Source of the DNA: Chlamydiota bacterium
GTDB lineage: Bacteria; Auribacterota; Tritonobacteria; UBA1439
DNA: 30,137 nt
NCBI GenBank assembly: GCA_012729785.1
Contig: JAAYCL010000012.1
Location: forward strand, 1 to 30,137
Direction of reading: 5' to 3'
Shown here: positions 7,595 through 15,800 of the stretch, piece by piece
Position numbering within the stretch: position 1 is the first letter of the stretch
Layout: each line of letters begins with the position of its first letter
Made by a program: the position numbers and the translations under genes
Notes under the pieces: generated by a model
Seen by the model: only the letters and a program-made list of their open reading frames with translations
Databases searched by the model: none
Told to the model about the DNA's origin: nothing

Positions 7595-7623
7595 GCGTCC
7601 CTCCACGTCGCCATCAGAGATGG

Positions 7624-7650
7624 GTAGCACAATTTTGTGAATTGTAACAC
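7624..7650 (-). promoter_or_regulatory. Degenerate NikR-like operator over the barrel-cbiMN promoter
   Basis: On the plus strand the site reads GTAGCAC-N13-GTAACAC. One half-site is perfect, the other matches at four of seven positions, and inner arms ACAATT/AATTGT are perfectly inverted. On the minus strand its first 13 bases equal those of the site before cbiQ. It sits 30-56 bp before the barrel start and covers the -10 of the promoter described next. Confidence 0.6.
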
Positions 7651-7668
7651 CGCGCGCTTCTGCGTCAA
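7641..7668 (-). promoter_or_regulatory. Promoter of the barrel-cbiMN operon
   Basis: On the minus strand, TTGACG (7668-7663) and TACAAT (7646-7641) are separated by 16 bp. The -10 lies inside the NikR-like site, so a bound repressor would block RNA polymerase. The start point would be near 7634, leaving a leader of about 40 nt. Confidence 0.55.
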
Positions 7669-7671
7669 CAA

Positions 7672-9312
7672 CTATTTTCGCCCGGCGGGATCCTCCCCCG
7701 TCCCCGCGCGCCCGAGCTTCCGCCAGAGCGTCGAGGCGCTGATCCCCAGCGCGCGCGCCGCCCGGGTTCTGTTCCCCCCGAGCGACTTCAGCACCGCGCG
7801 GATGTGGTCCCGCTCCGCCGCGGCGAGCGTGCGCCCGAGCGGATTCCCCTCCCCCGCGGCCCCCCCGTGGACCACGCGCGGCGGGAGATGCGCGGGAAGG
7901 ATCAGTCCGTCTCGGGAGAGCACCGCCGCGCGCTCGATCGCGTTCTCGAGTTCCCGCACGTTGCCGGGCCACGGGTAATCGAGCAGGAAGTCGAGCGTCG
8001 CCGCATCCAGGCGAAGACCAGGAATCTCGAGCCGTTTTGCGAACCGCCCGACAAAGTGCCGCGCCAGCGGGAGGATATCCTCCCGGCGCGCCCTGAGGGG
8101 GGGGATCTCGATCTCGATGACGCGGAGACGGTAGTAGAGGTCCTCCCTGAATCTCCCCTCGCGGAGCGCCGCGGCCAGGTCCCGGTTGGTGGCGGAGATG
8201 ATGCGCACGTCGATCGTCCTCGGAACGCTCTCTCCGACACGCATGATTTCCCGCTCCTGGAGCACCCGGAGCAGCTTGAGCTGCATCGCCGGAGAGATAT
8301 CGCCGATCTCGTCCAGGAAGACCGTGCCGCCCCCCGCCTGTTCGAAGAGGCCCGCGCGGTTCCCGACGGCCCCTGTGAACGCCCCCGCCGCGTGCCCGAA
8401 CAGCTCGCTCTCCAGCAGCGTCTCCGGGAGCGCCCCGCAGTTCACCGCCGTGAAAGGCCCCTTGCGCCGGGGGGAGAGCCGGTGGAGGTACCGCGCGAGC
8501 ACCTCCTTCCCGGTGCCGGTCTCCCCCGTGATCAGGATCGAAGCGTCGAAGGGGCCGACCCGCTGGGCGAGGTCCAGCACCCGCCGGAACGCCTCGCTCC
8601 GCACCTCCACAAACAGCGGCGCTGCGGCGCCCTCCATCGCCCCGATCCTTGACCGCAGGCGATCGAGTTCGCCGGATTTTCTTTTCAGTTCCTCCGTAAG
8701 CGCCGTCACCTTGCCCCGGATATCCTCTGCGCTGAAGAATGGGAGCACCGCCGCGAGGGCGTCGCCCCAGGACGCCTTGTCGCGGCCGATCGCGCTGCAC
8801 ACACGATCCCCCTTCGCGCGGCATCTCTCCTCGATGAAGTAGATATCCGTTCCCAGGCAAAACGACGCATAGCCGCTCGCATAGCCCGTCAGCATCCAGC
8901 AGACCGGGTGGTCGGCCTTTCCTATCCCGATCATGTGCTCCTCCGCCTCCGCCGAATTGTGCCAGACGATCTCCATGGCGAAGCGGCCGTCGCTCGCGTC
9001 CGTCCGGAGCGATTTGACGACCGCCCGCGCAACGCCCTGAATGGTCTGGAGACGGGCGCCCCCCTTGAGCCACTCCGCGACTGTGTCCCACCTGAAGATC
9101 CGTTTCATCGCCGCGGCGTCCGCCTGCCCCCAGAAATAGCCGAAACGGGTGAGTATCCTCCGCGCGTCGTCCGGTCCGGTCATATCCACCAGGTCCTTCC
9201 GGAATTGCGCGAAGGCATGGATGTCATGCATCACGAGCCTGCGGCCCTTGAGACTCAGCATCCCGTCCGTGAAGTTCACTAGCTCCGCAAGCTTGAGATC
9301 TGATGATTTCAT
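7672..9312 (-). CDS. XylR/DmpR-like sigma-54-dependent transcription activator
   Basis: A 546-residue activator. Domains in order: an XylR_N-type sensor (about 10-110); a V4R domain (about 130-200) with the Cys-bearing GYASGYASFCLG and EERCRAKGDRVC; a linker coiled coil (VTALTEELKRKSGELDRLRSRI); an AAA+ sigma-54 interaction domain with Walker A GETGTGKE, the GAFTGA loop that contacts sigma-54, Walker B GGTVFLDEIGD, and the arginine-finger region RFREDLYYRL; and a Fis-type HTH (GNRTRAARALGISASTLWRKL). The start at 9312 is preferred over upstream codons because AAGGAG lies 5-6 nt before it. XylR-family sensors bind small, often aromatic, molecules; the ligand here is unknown. The divergent operon with a -24/-12 promoter is the likely target. 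Confidence 0.93.
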   Translation of the reverse strand: MKSSDLKLAELVNFTDGMLSLKGRRLVMHDIHAFAQFRKDLVDMTGPDDARRILTRFGYFWGQADAAAMKRIFRWDTVAEWLKGGARLQTIQGVARAVVKSLRTDASDGRFAMEIVWHNSAEAEEHMIGIGKADHPVCWMLTGYASGYASFCLGTDIYFIEERCRAKGDRVCSAIGRDKASWGDALAAVLPFFSAEDIRGKVTALTEELKRKSGELDRLRSRIGAMEGAAAPLFVEVRSEAFRRVLDLAQRVGPFDASILITGETGTGKEVLARYLHRLSPRRKGPFTAVNCGALPETLLESELFGHAAGAFTGAVGNRAGLFEQAGGGTVFLDEIGDISPAMQLKLLRVLQEREIMRVGESVPRTIDVRIISATNRDLAAALREGRFREDLYYRLRVIEIEIPPLRARREDILPLARHFVGRFAKRLEIPGLRLDAATLDFLLDYPWPGNVRELENAIERAAVLSRDGLILPAHLPPRVVHGGAAGEGNPLGRTLAAAERDHIRAVLKSLGGNRTRAARALGISASTLWRKLGRAGTGEDPAGRK

Positions 9313-9430
9313 CGGTACTCCTTCATTTTGGAATAGATCTAGTGCATTATGCCATATCATTTCATTTAGCGCATCATCGCGGTCGTGTGGATCCGGCTGT
9401 GCCGGAAGATGTTGCATCTGCATTCTCCCG

Positions 9431-9446
9431 CGGCACGCGAAATGCA
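9431..9446 (+). promoter_or_regulatory. Sigma-54 (-24/-12) promoter
   Basis: CGGCACG-CGAA-ATGCA matches the TGGCACG-N4-TTGCA consensus at all but two positions. It keeps the essential GG (9432-9433) and GC (9444-9445) at the required 10-bp spacing. Transcription would begin near 9457, 25 nt before the GTG start of the M20 gene. The neighbouring gene encodes a sigma-54 activator and is transcribed divergently. Confidence 0.65.
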
Positions 9447-9481
9447 GTCGGATACAGGCGTCGACAACCGGAGGGCGTGCC

Positions 9482-10696
9482 GTGTACAGCATACTGAGAG
9501 GCAAGAACGAAGGGATCGAGGATGCGGTGCTGCATTTCGCGCGCGAGCTCGTACGGACGCCGAGCCCGAGCCTGGCCGAGGCGCATGTGGCGAAGCTCGT
9601 CGAAAAGGAGATGCGGGAGATCGGCTACGACCGGGTCATTCGCGACGACTACGGGAACGTCGTGGGCATCATCCACGGCGGGGAAGGCCAGCCGACCCTC
9701 CTCCTCAACAGCCATATGGACACCGTCTCGCGGACGGCGGACGCCTCCGCCGGGAACGGCGTGGGGTCTGACGGGCGGCTCTACGGCGTCGGCGCGTCCG
9801 ATTGCAAGGGCGGTCTCGCCGCACAGGTATTCTGCGGGCTGTTGTTGAAGAGAAGCCTCCTCCCCCTCAGGGGGAACCTTGTCGTGGCCGCGACGGTTGC
9901 GGAGGAGAACGGCCTGAGCGTCGGGGTTCGCGCGCTGCTCGATGAAACGCTCCCCTCCCTCGGCATATCGCCCGACTACGCCGTCCTTGGGGAGCCGACC
10001 AACCTCGGGCTCTACTACGGCCACGACGGACGCCTGGAGATGGAGATTCATGTGCGGGGGATCGATCCGTTTCTCGTGGACGATGCCGCCCGCGCCATCA
10101 TCCGGGATTTTGAATCGGCCCATGCCGCGCGCGAAGCCGAGGCGCCGGCGCTCTTTGATGTCGAGGGTCCCCGTTTCGAGACCGTCGGGGGGATCCGCAC
10201 GGCGACGATCTCGATGGCCCGCCGGCTCGGTCCCTTGGAGAATGCGCGGGACGTCGTACGGGGCGTGTCGCACGATCTCTCCCTCGTCTCGCCCCGGGCC
10301 GCAGCCGTCGCCGTGGATGTGGCGCCGCGCGAGGAGACGCAGCGGCTCTACAACGGAAAGACCACGGTGGTCCGCCACGTGACGAACGGATGGTCCACCG
10401 ACCCGTTCCATCCGCTCATCGACCGCGCGCGCCAGTCGTTCGCCGCGGCGGGCTGCCCGTTCCGCCCCGGCCGGTGGGAGCTTTCCAGGATCGGGATGGG
10501 CACCGCCGGACACGTGCTCGTCGGGGAGTTCGACGTCCCCACCATCGGCTACGGGCCGGGCCGCGAATCCCTCGCGCACCGTCCAGGCGAGTATGTGGAA
10601 CTCGCGGCGATTCCGAAGGCGGTCTACGGCACGGCGGTGATCGCCCACAGCCTCATCGGGATACCGGTCTGCGGGTGGACGTCGGATGAGATCTGA
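9482..10696 (+). CDS. M20-family metallohydrolase, YgeY-like and divergent
   Basis: A 404-residue M20 amidohydrolase or peptidase. The GTG start at 9482 has GGAGGG about 7 nt upstream and gives VYSILRGKNEGIEDAVLHF, followed by the family-typical ELVRTPSPSL. Di-zinc site residues are visible: LLLNSHMDTVSR (His, Asp), YGVGASDCKGG (bridging Asp), VAEENG (the Glu pair) and VLGEPTNLG; a late His is in PGRESLAHRPGE. The insert dimerisation domain is unusual. After GHDGRLEMEIHVRG it lacks the usual S-x-H-x-S-x-P loop and continues IDPFLVDDAARAII, so oligomer contacts or substrate differ from those of standard YgeY or ArgE. It is the first gene of the sigma-54 operon with acetate kinase; the gap of 133 bp to ackA is large but holds no clear terminator. 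Confidence 0.85.
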   Translation: MYSILRGKNEGIEDAVLHFARELVRTPSPSLAEAHVAKLVEKEMREIGYDRVIRDDYGNVVGIIHGGEGQPTLLLNSHMDTVSRTADASAGNGVGSDGRLYGVGASDCKGGLAAQVFCGLLLKRSLLPLRGNLVVAATVAEENGLSVGVRALLDETLPSLGISPDYAVLGEPTNLGLYYGHDGRLEMEIHVRGIDPFLVDDAARAIIRDFESAHAAREAEAPALFDVEGPRFETVGGIRTATISMARRLGPLENARDVVRGVSHDLSLVSPRAAAVAVDVAPREETQRLYNGKTTVVRHVTNGWSTDPFHPLIDRARQSFAAAGCPFRPGRWELSRIGMGTAGHVLVGEFDVPTIGYGPGRESLAHRPGEYVELAAIPKAVYGTAVIAHSLIGIPVCGWTSDEI

Positions 10697-10829
10697 AAGG
10701 GGAACGTCGCGCGACGCACGCCGGGCAGCGGATCGAATGCCCGGCGACGGGATGCCGGGCGCCGCCCCGGCCCCCGGCCGCCGTCATTCGTCCGGCGGAT
10801 GCACGGTATCCTGCGCCGTTAACCGAACC

Positions 10830-12077
10830 ATGCGCATACTCTCCCTGAACTGCGGCAGCTCGTCGCTGAAATACTCGCTGCTCTCGATGCCGTCGGGGGA
10901 GGAGCTCGCGGGCGGCGAGGCCCGCGGCGTCGGGCCCCCGATCGCCGTTCCCGCCTCGATCGTGCATCGGTGTGGAACCGGGACGGTTCGGCGAACGGTC
11001 CCCCTGCCCGACCATGCCTCCGCCTTCGCCCGCGTCATGGATCTCCTCTCGGCCGATCCGCGCCTGCACGCCGATGCCGTCGGGCACCGCATCGTCCACG
11101 GGGGTGCACGCTTCACGCGCCCGGTGCGACTGGACCGGCGGACGATGGCGGAGCTCGATTCCCTGGGCGATCTCGCGCCGCTCCACAATCCCCCGACGCT
11201 CGCGCTCATCGCGGCATGCGCGGAGCGTTTTCCCGCCCTTCCCCAGGTAGCCGTCTTTGACACGGCGTTCCACGCCACGATCCCCGAATTCGCGCGGACC
11301 TACGCCCTCCCGGCCGCCCTGCGCGACCGGCTCGCGATTCGGAAATACGGCTTCCACGGGATAAGCCACGGGTTCGTCACGGGCGAGGCCGCCGAATTCC
11401 TCGGCCGCCCGCGGACCGCGCTCAACGCCGTGAGCTGCCACCTGGGGAGCGGCGGGGGGAGCCTCTGCGCGGTCAAGGGGGGAAAATCGATCGACACCAC
11501 AATGGGATACTCGCCCCTCCCGGGCCTTGTGATGAGCACCCGATGCGGGGATCTCGACCCCGCCGTCACGCTCCGGCTCCTCGCCCGCGAGCGGGAGGAC
11601 AGCGCCGCCGTGGAGAACATCCTCCACGGCCATAGCGGGGTGCTCGGCATGTCCGGCTTCTCCTCGGACATCCGCGACATATTCGCACGGGCAAAAGGCA
11701 ACGAGGGGCGGTGCTCGCGCATCGAGGTCACCGCGCAGCTCTACCTCTGGCGGATTCGCAGGTACCTCGGCGCATACCTCACCGCTGCCGCGCCCGTCGC
11801 CGCCCTCATCTTCACCGACTCGGTCGGCGAAGGGGTCCCGGCCGTTCGCGAGGCCGCGTGCGCGGGGCTGGAGGCGTTCGGGCTGTCCCTCGACCCGTCT
11901 CGCAACGAGGCCCCTGGCCCGCTCCCCGCCGACGTTGCTGCAGACGACAGCGCGGTGCGCGTGCTCGTCATCCATACAAATGAGGAGCGCGCGATCGCGA
12001 AGGCGGTGTACGGATGCCTGTGCGCGAACCCGAACGCGCACCCATCGGACCATCGCATGGAAGGGGACCGACCGTGA
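10830..12077 (+). CDS. ackA: Acetate kinase
   Basis: A 415-residue ASKHA-fold kinase that converts acetyl phosphate and ADP to acetate and ATP (reversible). Visible family signatures include ILSLNCGSSSLKY (N7 region), GHRIVHGG (catalytic Arg near 87), LAPLHNPP (His 119), VFDTAFH (catalytic Asp 144), YGFHGISH (His 176), TMGYSPLPGLVMSTRCGDLDP (Arg 238) and SGFSSDIRD. Two small departures: the phosphate-loop motif usually written HLGNG is CHLGSG, and the late GIGEN motif is SVGEG. The ATG at 10830 gives the canonical N-terminus. No phosphotransacetylase gene is nearby. It overlaps the next gene by GTGA. Confidence 0.92.
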   Translation: MRILSLNCGSSSLKYSLLSMPSGEELAGGEARGVGPPIAVPASIVHRCGTGTVRRTVPLPDHASAFARVMDLLSADPRLHADAVGHRIVHGGARFTRPVRLDRRTMAELDSLGDLAPLHNPPTLALIAACAERFPALPQVAVFDTAFHATIPEFARTYALPAALRDRLAIRKYGFHGISHGFVTGEAAEFLGRPRTALNAVSCHLGSGGGSLCAVKGGKSIDTTMGYSPLPGLVMSTRCGDLDPAVTLRLLAREREDSAAVENILHGHSGVLGMSGFSSDIRDIFARAKGNEGRCSRIEVTAQLYLWRIRRYLGAYLTAAAPVAALIFTDSVGEGVPAVREAACAGLEAFGLSLDPSRNEAPGPLPADVAADDSAVRVLVIHTNEERAIAKAVYGCLCANPNAHPSDHRMEGDRP

Positions 12078-13279
12078 ATATCCTCGTGCTGAATCCCGCG
12101 CCGGCCGTCCTCGGCTACACCCTCTTCCGCCCGCCCCTGCGGGTCCCCGTGGCGCGCGGCGCCGTGCGCGGCGATCCGGGCGAGGCGGCGCTTCTCGCCG
12201 TGAGGACCGCCGTCAGCGCGGAGACGGCGGGCGCCGGTCCCGACCTGATCGGCTGCCGCGTCGTGCAGGGCGGCGACCTGTTCCGGAACGCCGTGTGCGT
12301 CCGGCCGGGCACGATGCGCGCGATCGAGGGGCTCGTCTCCTCCGCCCCGCTTCACCTCCCCCCCCTGCTTGCCCTCCTCCGGGCCCGCGCCGCGGTATTC
12401 GCCGGCGTCCCCATGGTCCTGGTTTTTGAAACCTCCTTCTTCGCCGACCTGCCGTTCAGGGAGAACGCCTGCGCCCTTAACGCCGCCTGCACCGAGGGAC
12501 TGGCGGCACGCCGCCGCGGCTTCCACGGCATACTCCATGAAGCGGCGTGCGCCCACGCCGCGGCGCGGAGACGCGCGCGCGGCCTCCAATCGGCCTGCCG
12601 GAGCCTCTCGGTATGCCTCGAGCCGACGCCGGAGGTCGCGGCCGCGGTGGGGTGCCGCCCCGTGATGACCAGCGGTGGCTCCTCCCCCCTCGAGGGCATC
12701 CCCGGCGATACCACCTGCGGAGAGATCGACCCGCGCATCGTGATCGAGCTCGCGCGGGCCAACGGGTGGGGCCATGAGAAAATCAATCAGGTCCTCTCGC
12801 GCGAGAGCGGGCTCCTCGGCCTGACCGGGGAACCGGTCACGATCGCCGGGATTTTCGATCCGGCGACACGGAACGGTGCGCGGGCCCGGCGGGTGCTGGC
12901 GTATCGCCTGCTCCTCGCCTGCGGGGCGGGCGCGGCGGCGATGGGAGGGGTCGACGCGATCGTCTTCTCGGGCCGCTACGCATCCTCGATGCGGTTCCTC
13001 GGCCCCTGGCTTCGCGGACGGCTGGTGCGGGCCATGCCCCGTGCGGGGGAGGAGGCGGTCGCGATTGAATGCATGCGGGATACGGTGGAGGCGCTGGTCG
13101 CGGCGCAGGCGGTCGCGGCGCTCCCCGCGCGGGAGGCGGCATTTCAGTCGCGCCTGACGGCGGCGCGCGTAAGGACGAAATCGCCGATCTCGACGTCCAG
13201 GTCGCGGGCCATCACCCCGCACTTCGCGCGAAGGAGAAAGAACGTCTTTCCGCCGCCGTCGTCGCTCAGCGACTCGTAG
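12074..13279 (+). CDS. Degenerate acetate kinase paralogue (predicted pseudokinase)
   Basis: A 401-residue protein starting at a GTG that overlaps the ackA stop. It aligns with acetate kinase motif by motif but has lost catalytic positions. NCGSSS is NPAPAV. GHRIVHGG is GCRVVQGG (Arg kept). LHNP is LHLP. FDTAFH is FETSFF (the catalytic Asp is Glu 119). The HLGNG loop is replaced by CLEPTP. STRCGDLDP is DTTCGEIDP (Arg lost). FHGISH is kept as FHGILH. The fold is probably intact, so a regulatory or heterodimer partner of AckA is plausible. The last ~45 residues (RLTAARVRTKSPISTSRSR onward) lie beyond the kinase fold and are read antisense through the DUF89 gene. Weak catalysis with a different acyl group is the alternative. 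Confidence 0.8.
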   Translation: MNILVLNPAPAVLGYTLFRPPLRVPVARGAVRGDPGEAALLAVRTAVSAETAGAGPDLIGCRVVQGGDLFRNAVCVRPGTMRAIEGLVSSAPLHLPPLLALLRARAAVFAGVPMVLVFETSFFADLPFRENACALNAACTEGLAARRRGFHGILHEAACAHAAARRRARGLQSACRSLSVCLEPTPEVAAAVGCRPVMTSGGSSPLEGIPGDTTCGEIDPRIVIELARANGWGHEKINQVLSRESGLLGLTGEPVTIAGIFDPATRNGARARRVLAYRLLLACGAGAAAMGGVDAIVFSGRYASSMRFLGPWLRGRLVRAMPRAGEEAVAIECMRDTVEALVAAQAVAALPAREAAFQSRLTAARVRTKSPISTSRSRAITPHFARRRKNVFPPPSSLSDS

Positions 13280-14016
13280 TTTCCTTGCCCCTTCGCGAGC
13301 ACGAGATCGGCTTCGCTGAAGACGCGGCGGAACGTTCGAGAGCAACGAGGGAGGAAAACCCCGGGGGCGGAGGAGCCGGTGGATACCACCTCGGCGACCT
13401 GGCCCATCCCCACCCGCTCCGCGTCGCGCCGCGTGACGTCGTTGATGATCGGCCCCCCTCGCACGGCGAAGATCTTTTTGAGGGAGGGGTGGCGCGTTGC
13501 GATCGTCTCGAGCAGCAGCTTGTCGAAGACAATCTCCCCGGCGTTGTCTCCGAGGTAGAGGAGGGTCTTCGCGCGCGAGAGCGCCTCGATGAACGTGGCG
13601 CTCTCGTCGAGCTGGAGTCCCTTCTCGAGGACGTGCCGGAGCGACTCCTTCAGGTCGAATTTGACCCCCACCCCGAAATCGACCACGTTCGCCGCCGCGG
13701 CCAGTTTCAAGGCGGTGCCGAGCGGGCTTTTCGAACGCCCGATCGTCTCGCGCGCCCAGGCGAGGCACTCCAGCGCCGTCGCGTCGCTGCGTTCCTTGAT
13801 CTGGAGGTACGGGTCCGGACAGCGGGTGACTTTCCCGATGACGCGGTAGACCTGGTAGGCGATCGCCGGCGGCGGGAGGCGGAAATCCACCCTGGACAGC
13901 ACGCGCAGGATGCGCTTGAGCACGCGGGAGTGCACCGCCTCGTCGTCGCTGACGATCCGCGCGACCTCGAGGGCCTGCCTGAGCAGGCAGGGCTGGCATT
14001 CCAGGTACCCCCGCAT
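13144..14016 (-). CDS. DUF89/ARMT1-like damage-control phosphatase
   Basis: A 290-residue protein of the DUF89 family, metal-dependent phosphatases thought to remove harmful phosphorylated metabolites. The N-terminus MRGYLECQPCLLRQALE has the CxxC of the archaeal/bacterial subfamily. The catalytic region reads LLYLGDNAGEIVFDKLLLE, with the Asp-Asn pair and Glu that bind metal. It is followed by IINDVTRRDAE (Asn-Asp) and by VLAKGQGNYESL, a family signature. Length is normal. GGAAAGG lies about 10 nt before the ATG. Its 3' end overlaps the convergent kinase paralogue by 136 bp. Confidence 0.88.
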   Translation of the reverse strand: MRGYLECQPCLLRQALEVARIVSDDEAVHSRVLKRILRVLSRVDFRLPPPAIAYQVYRVIGKVTRCPDPYLQIKERSDATALECLAWARETIGRSKSPLGTALKLAAAANVVDFGVGVKFDLKESLRHVLEKGLQLDESATFIEALSRAKTLLYLGDNAGEIVFDKLLLETIATRHPSLKKIFAVRGGPIINDVTRRDAERVGMGQVAEVVSTGSSAPGVFLPRCSRTFRRVFSEADLVLAKGQGNYESLSDDGGGKTFFLLRAKCGVMARDLDVEIGDFVLTRAAVRRD

Positions 14017-14122
14017 CTCGATCCGCCTTTCCGCGTTCGCGCGCCAGGAGGCCCGGCTACGCAGGCGCGCACGTTCCGCCTGCGCAGGGTGCGCCGTTGC
14101 GCCCGTCGAACCGTCCGCACGA

Positions 14123-14141
14123 CGCCCCGCCTCGCGGGGCG
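14123..14141. other. GC-rich hairpin in the cbiO-DUF89 gap
   Basis: An 8-bp perfect stem (CGCCCCGC/GCGGGGCG) with a 3-nt loop lies in the 288-bp gap between the cbiO stop (14305) and the DUF89 start (14016). No T-tract follows, so it may be a terminator of cbiQO or part of the DUF89 leader. The rest of the gap shows only GC-rich palindromic stretches and a possible minus-strand -10 (TATACT, 14252-14247). Confidence 0.35.
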
Positions 14142-14304
14142 CGGCCCGCGGTCGGCGCCCTGTTCAGCGCTGCGCCCCCGCATGCGCCGCGGCGCGCGCA
14201 GCGGCATCCGAATCCCGGCATCGTCGCGTTCCCCGGCGCATGTGACAGTATAGGAAAAGCGCCGGCAGGCCTCGATAGAATTCCGGATGCGGGAAACACG
14301 GTTG

Positions 14305-15042
14305 TCACCGGCGCGCCTGCAGGCTCAACGGCACGCGCAACCCGTGCCGTTCCATCAGGCCCCGGTCCGCAAGCAGCGCCCGCGCCGGGCCGTCCGCGAC
14401 GACCGATCCGTCGCGCAACACCACCGCCCTTCCGCAGACCTCGAGGACCATCTCGAGGTCGTGCGTGGCGATGATCTTCGTCCCCGACAGCGCCGTGAGC
14501 GCCCGGATGAACTCCTCGCGCGCGGCGGGGTCGAGGTTGCTGGTCGGCTCGTCGAAGGCGATGATGGGGGGGTCGCAGGCGAGCACCGTCGCGAGCGCGA
14601 CGCGCTTCTTCTCCCCGAAGCTCAGATGGTGCGCGCTCCGCTTCTCGAATCCGGTCATCCCGACGAGGGCGAGGGCCCTGCGGACGCATACCTCCATCTC
14701 GTGTGCAGGGCGGCGCATGTTGAGCGGGCCGAACGCCACGTCGTCGTAGACCGTCGGCATGAAGAGTTGATCCTCGGGATCCTGGAAGACGAGCCCCACC
14801 GCCCTCCTGACCTCGCGGAGGCTTCCGGCGCGCACCTCGATCCCCGCCACCCTGACCGACCCCGTCCCCCGCAAAAGGCCGTTGAGGTGGAGCAGGAGCG
14901 TGCTCTTGCCGGCGCCGTTGGGGCCGACGATGCCGATCGTCTCCCCCGAAGCGACGTCGAGCGATACCCCGCGAAGGCCCGGAACCCCGTCGGGGTACAC
15001 GAAGCTGAGATCGCGGATGCGGATCGCGGGTTCGGCGTTCAC
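14305..15042 (-). CDS. cbiO: CbiO-type ATPase of an ECF Ni/Co transporter
   Basis: A 245-residue ABC ATPase. The start is the GTG at 15042, which overlaps the cbiQ stop as GTGA and has GGGAGG six nt upstream. Longer in-frame starts would run antisense through cbiQ. Motifs: FVYPDG (A-loop Tyr), Walker A GPNGAGKST, Q-loop VFQDPEDQLFMPTVYDDVAFG (the DPEDQ form typical of CbiO/EcfA), signature LSFGEKKR (a modified LSGGQ), Walker B IIAFDEPTSNLDP and the switch ATHDLEM. It energises metal import together with CbiQ and, presumably, the CbiM-CbiN pair encoded 8 kb away. Confidence 0.93.
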   Translation of the reverse strand: MNAEPAIRIRDLSFVYPDGVPGLRGVSLDVASGETIGIVGPNGAGKSTLLLHLNGLLRGTGSVRVAGIEVRAGSLREVRRAVGLVFQDPEDQLFMPTVYDDVAFGPLNMRRPAHEMEVCVRRALALVGMTGFEKRSAHHLSFGEKKRVALATVLACDPPIIAFDEPTSNLDPAAREEFIRALTALSGTKIIATHDLEMVLEVCGRAVVLRDGSVVADGPARALLADRGLMERHGLRVPLSLQARR

Positions 15043-15800
15043 CGCAGGCCTCCCGAGAATCTCGCCGCCGCCAGGCACGCCGCCGCCGCGCAGAGCGAGA
15101 CGATGTCGCGCGGGGCGAGCCTGAGCGGCCTCCGCGGGATCGCCGTCCCGTCGAATCCCCGTGCGCACATGGCGAGGTAGACGCGCTCCGCCCGCTCATA
15201 GGAGCGCACGAAGAGCACCCCCACCATCGACGAGAGCGCCGAAAGATCGCGCCGCGCCCCCCGCTCCGGACCGCGCGCCTGCTTCGCCCGCACCATCCGC
15301 ATCAGGTCGTCGACGACGAGAAACGCGTAGCGATACATGAACGAGAGGATCATCGCGATGATGCGCGGGCAGCCCATCGACTCGGCGCCCGCGAGGAGGC
15401 GGTCGAAAGGCGTCGTGCCCGCGAGGAGCACGAGGAAAAGCACGGAGAGGAACGATTTCACCGCCATGCCCGCGAACAGGAGTGTCCCCTCCCGACCGGG
15501 CTGATACCACGGCGCGGCGGGATCGCGCGCGCCCGCCGTGAACGGAATGAAGGCGGCGGCGCAGAGGACAAACGGCGCCGCCCCCAGCAGGCGCGAGAGG
15601 GCGAACCGCACGGGAACGCGGGACAGCGCCGTGAAGGCGGCCGCGAGTAATGCGTAGGCGGCGAAACACGGCCAGGCCTCGTTCGGCGTGGTGACGACAA
15701 GCACCACCGCGGCGAGCGTCGCGATGAGCTTCACGCGTGGGTCGAGGCGCTGGAGCACGCCGTCGAGGTCCGCGTACCGGTCGATGAACGAGTGTCTGAT
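15039..15800 (-). CDS. cbiQ: CbiQ-type transmembrane subunit of an ECF Ni/Co transporter
   Basis: A membrane protein of 253 residues if read from 15800. Conserved family text begins before the first ordinary start codon (GTG at 15758). The upstream codons read RHSFIDRYADLDGVLQRLDPRVK, the normal CbiQ N-terminus. The codon at the expected start is ATC (15800-15798), preceded at a proper distance by GGAGG. An in-frame TGA lies 13 codons further upstream, with no ATG, GTG or TTG between. The C-terminal half has the coupling helices with an ARG motif (KQARGPERGARRDLSAL, MCARGFDG). It is followed by cbiO with GTGA overlap and preceded by a perfect NikR-like operator. An ATC start, or a sequencing error in an ATG, is inferred. 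Confidence 0.85.
   Translation of the reverse strand: MRHSFIDRYADLDGVLQRLDPRVKLIATLAAVVLVVTTPNEAWPCFAAYALLAAAFTALSRVPVRFALSRLLGAAPFVLCAAAFIPFTAGARDPAAPWYQPGREGTLLFAGMAVKSFLSVLFLVLLAGTTPFDRLLAGAESMGCPRIIAMILSFMYRYAFLVVDDLMRMVRAKQARGPERGARRDLSALSSMVGVLFVRSYERAERVYLAMCARGFDGTAIPRRPLRLAPRDIVSLCAAAACLAAARFSGGLR

Noticed and set aside
6701-9091. Minus-strand frame of 796 codons spanning the barrel gene and part of the sigma-54 activator
   Set aside because: Only the last 297 codons make a plausible protein. The upstream part is an out-of-frame reading of the activator, and the barrel has its own signal peptide, ribosome binding site and promoter.
14017-14304. Cobalamin or nickel riboswitch upstream or downstream of cbiO
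   Set aside because: The region shows only GC-rich hairpins. No B12-box-like conserved core was found, and the cbiQ and barrel leaders are too short for such RNAs.
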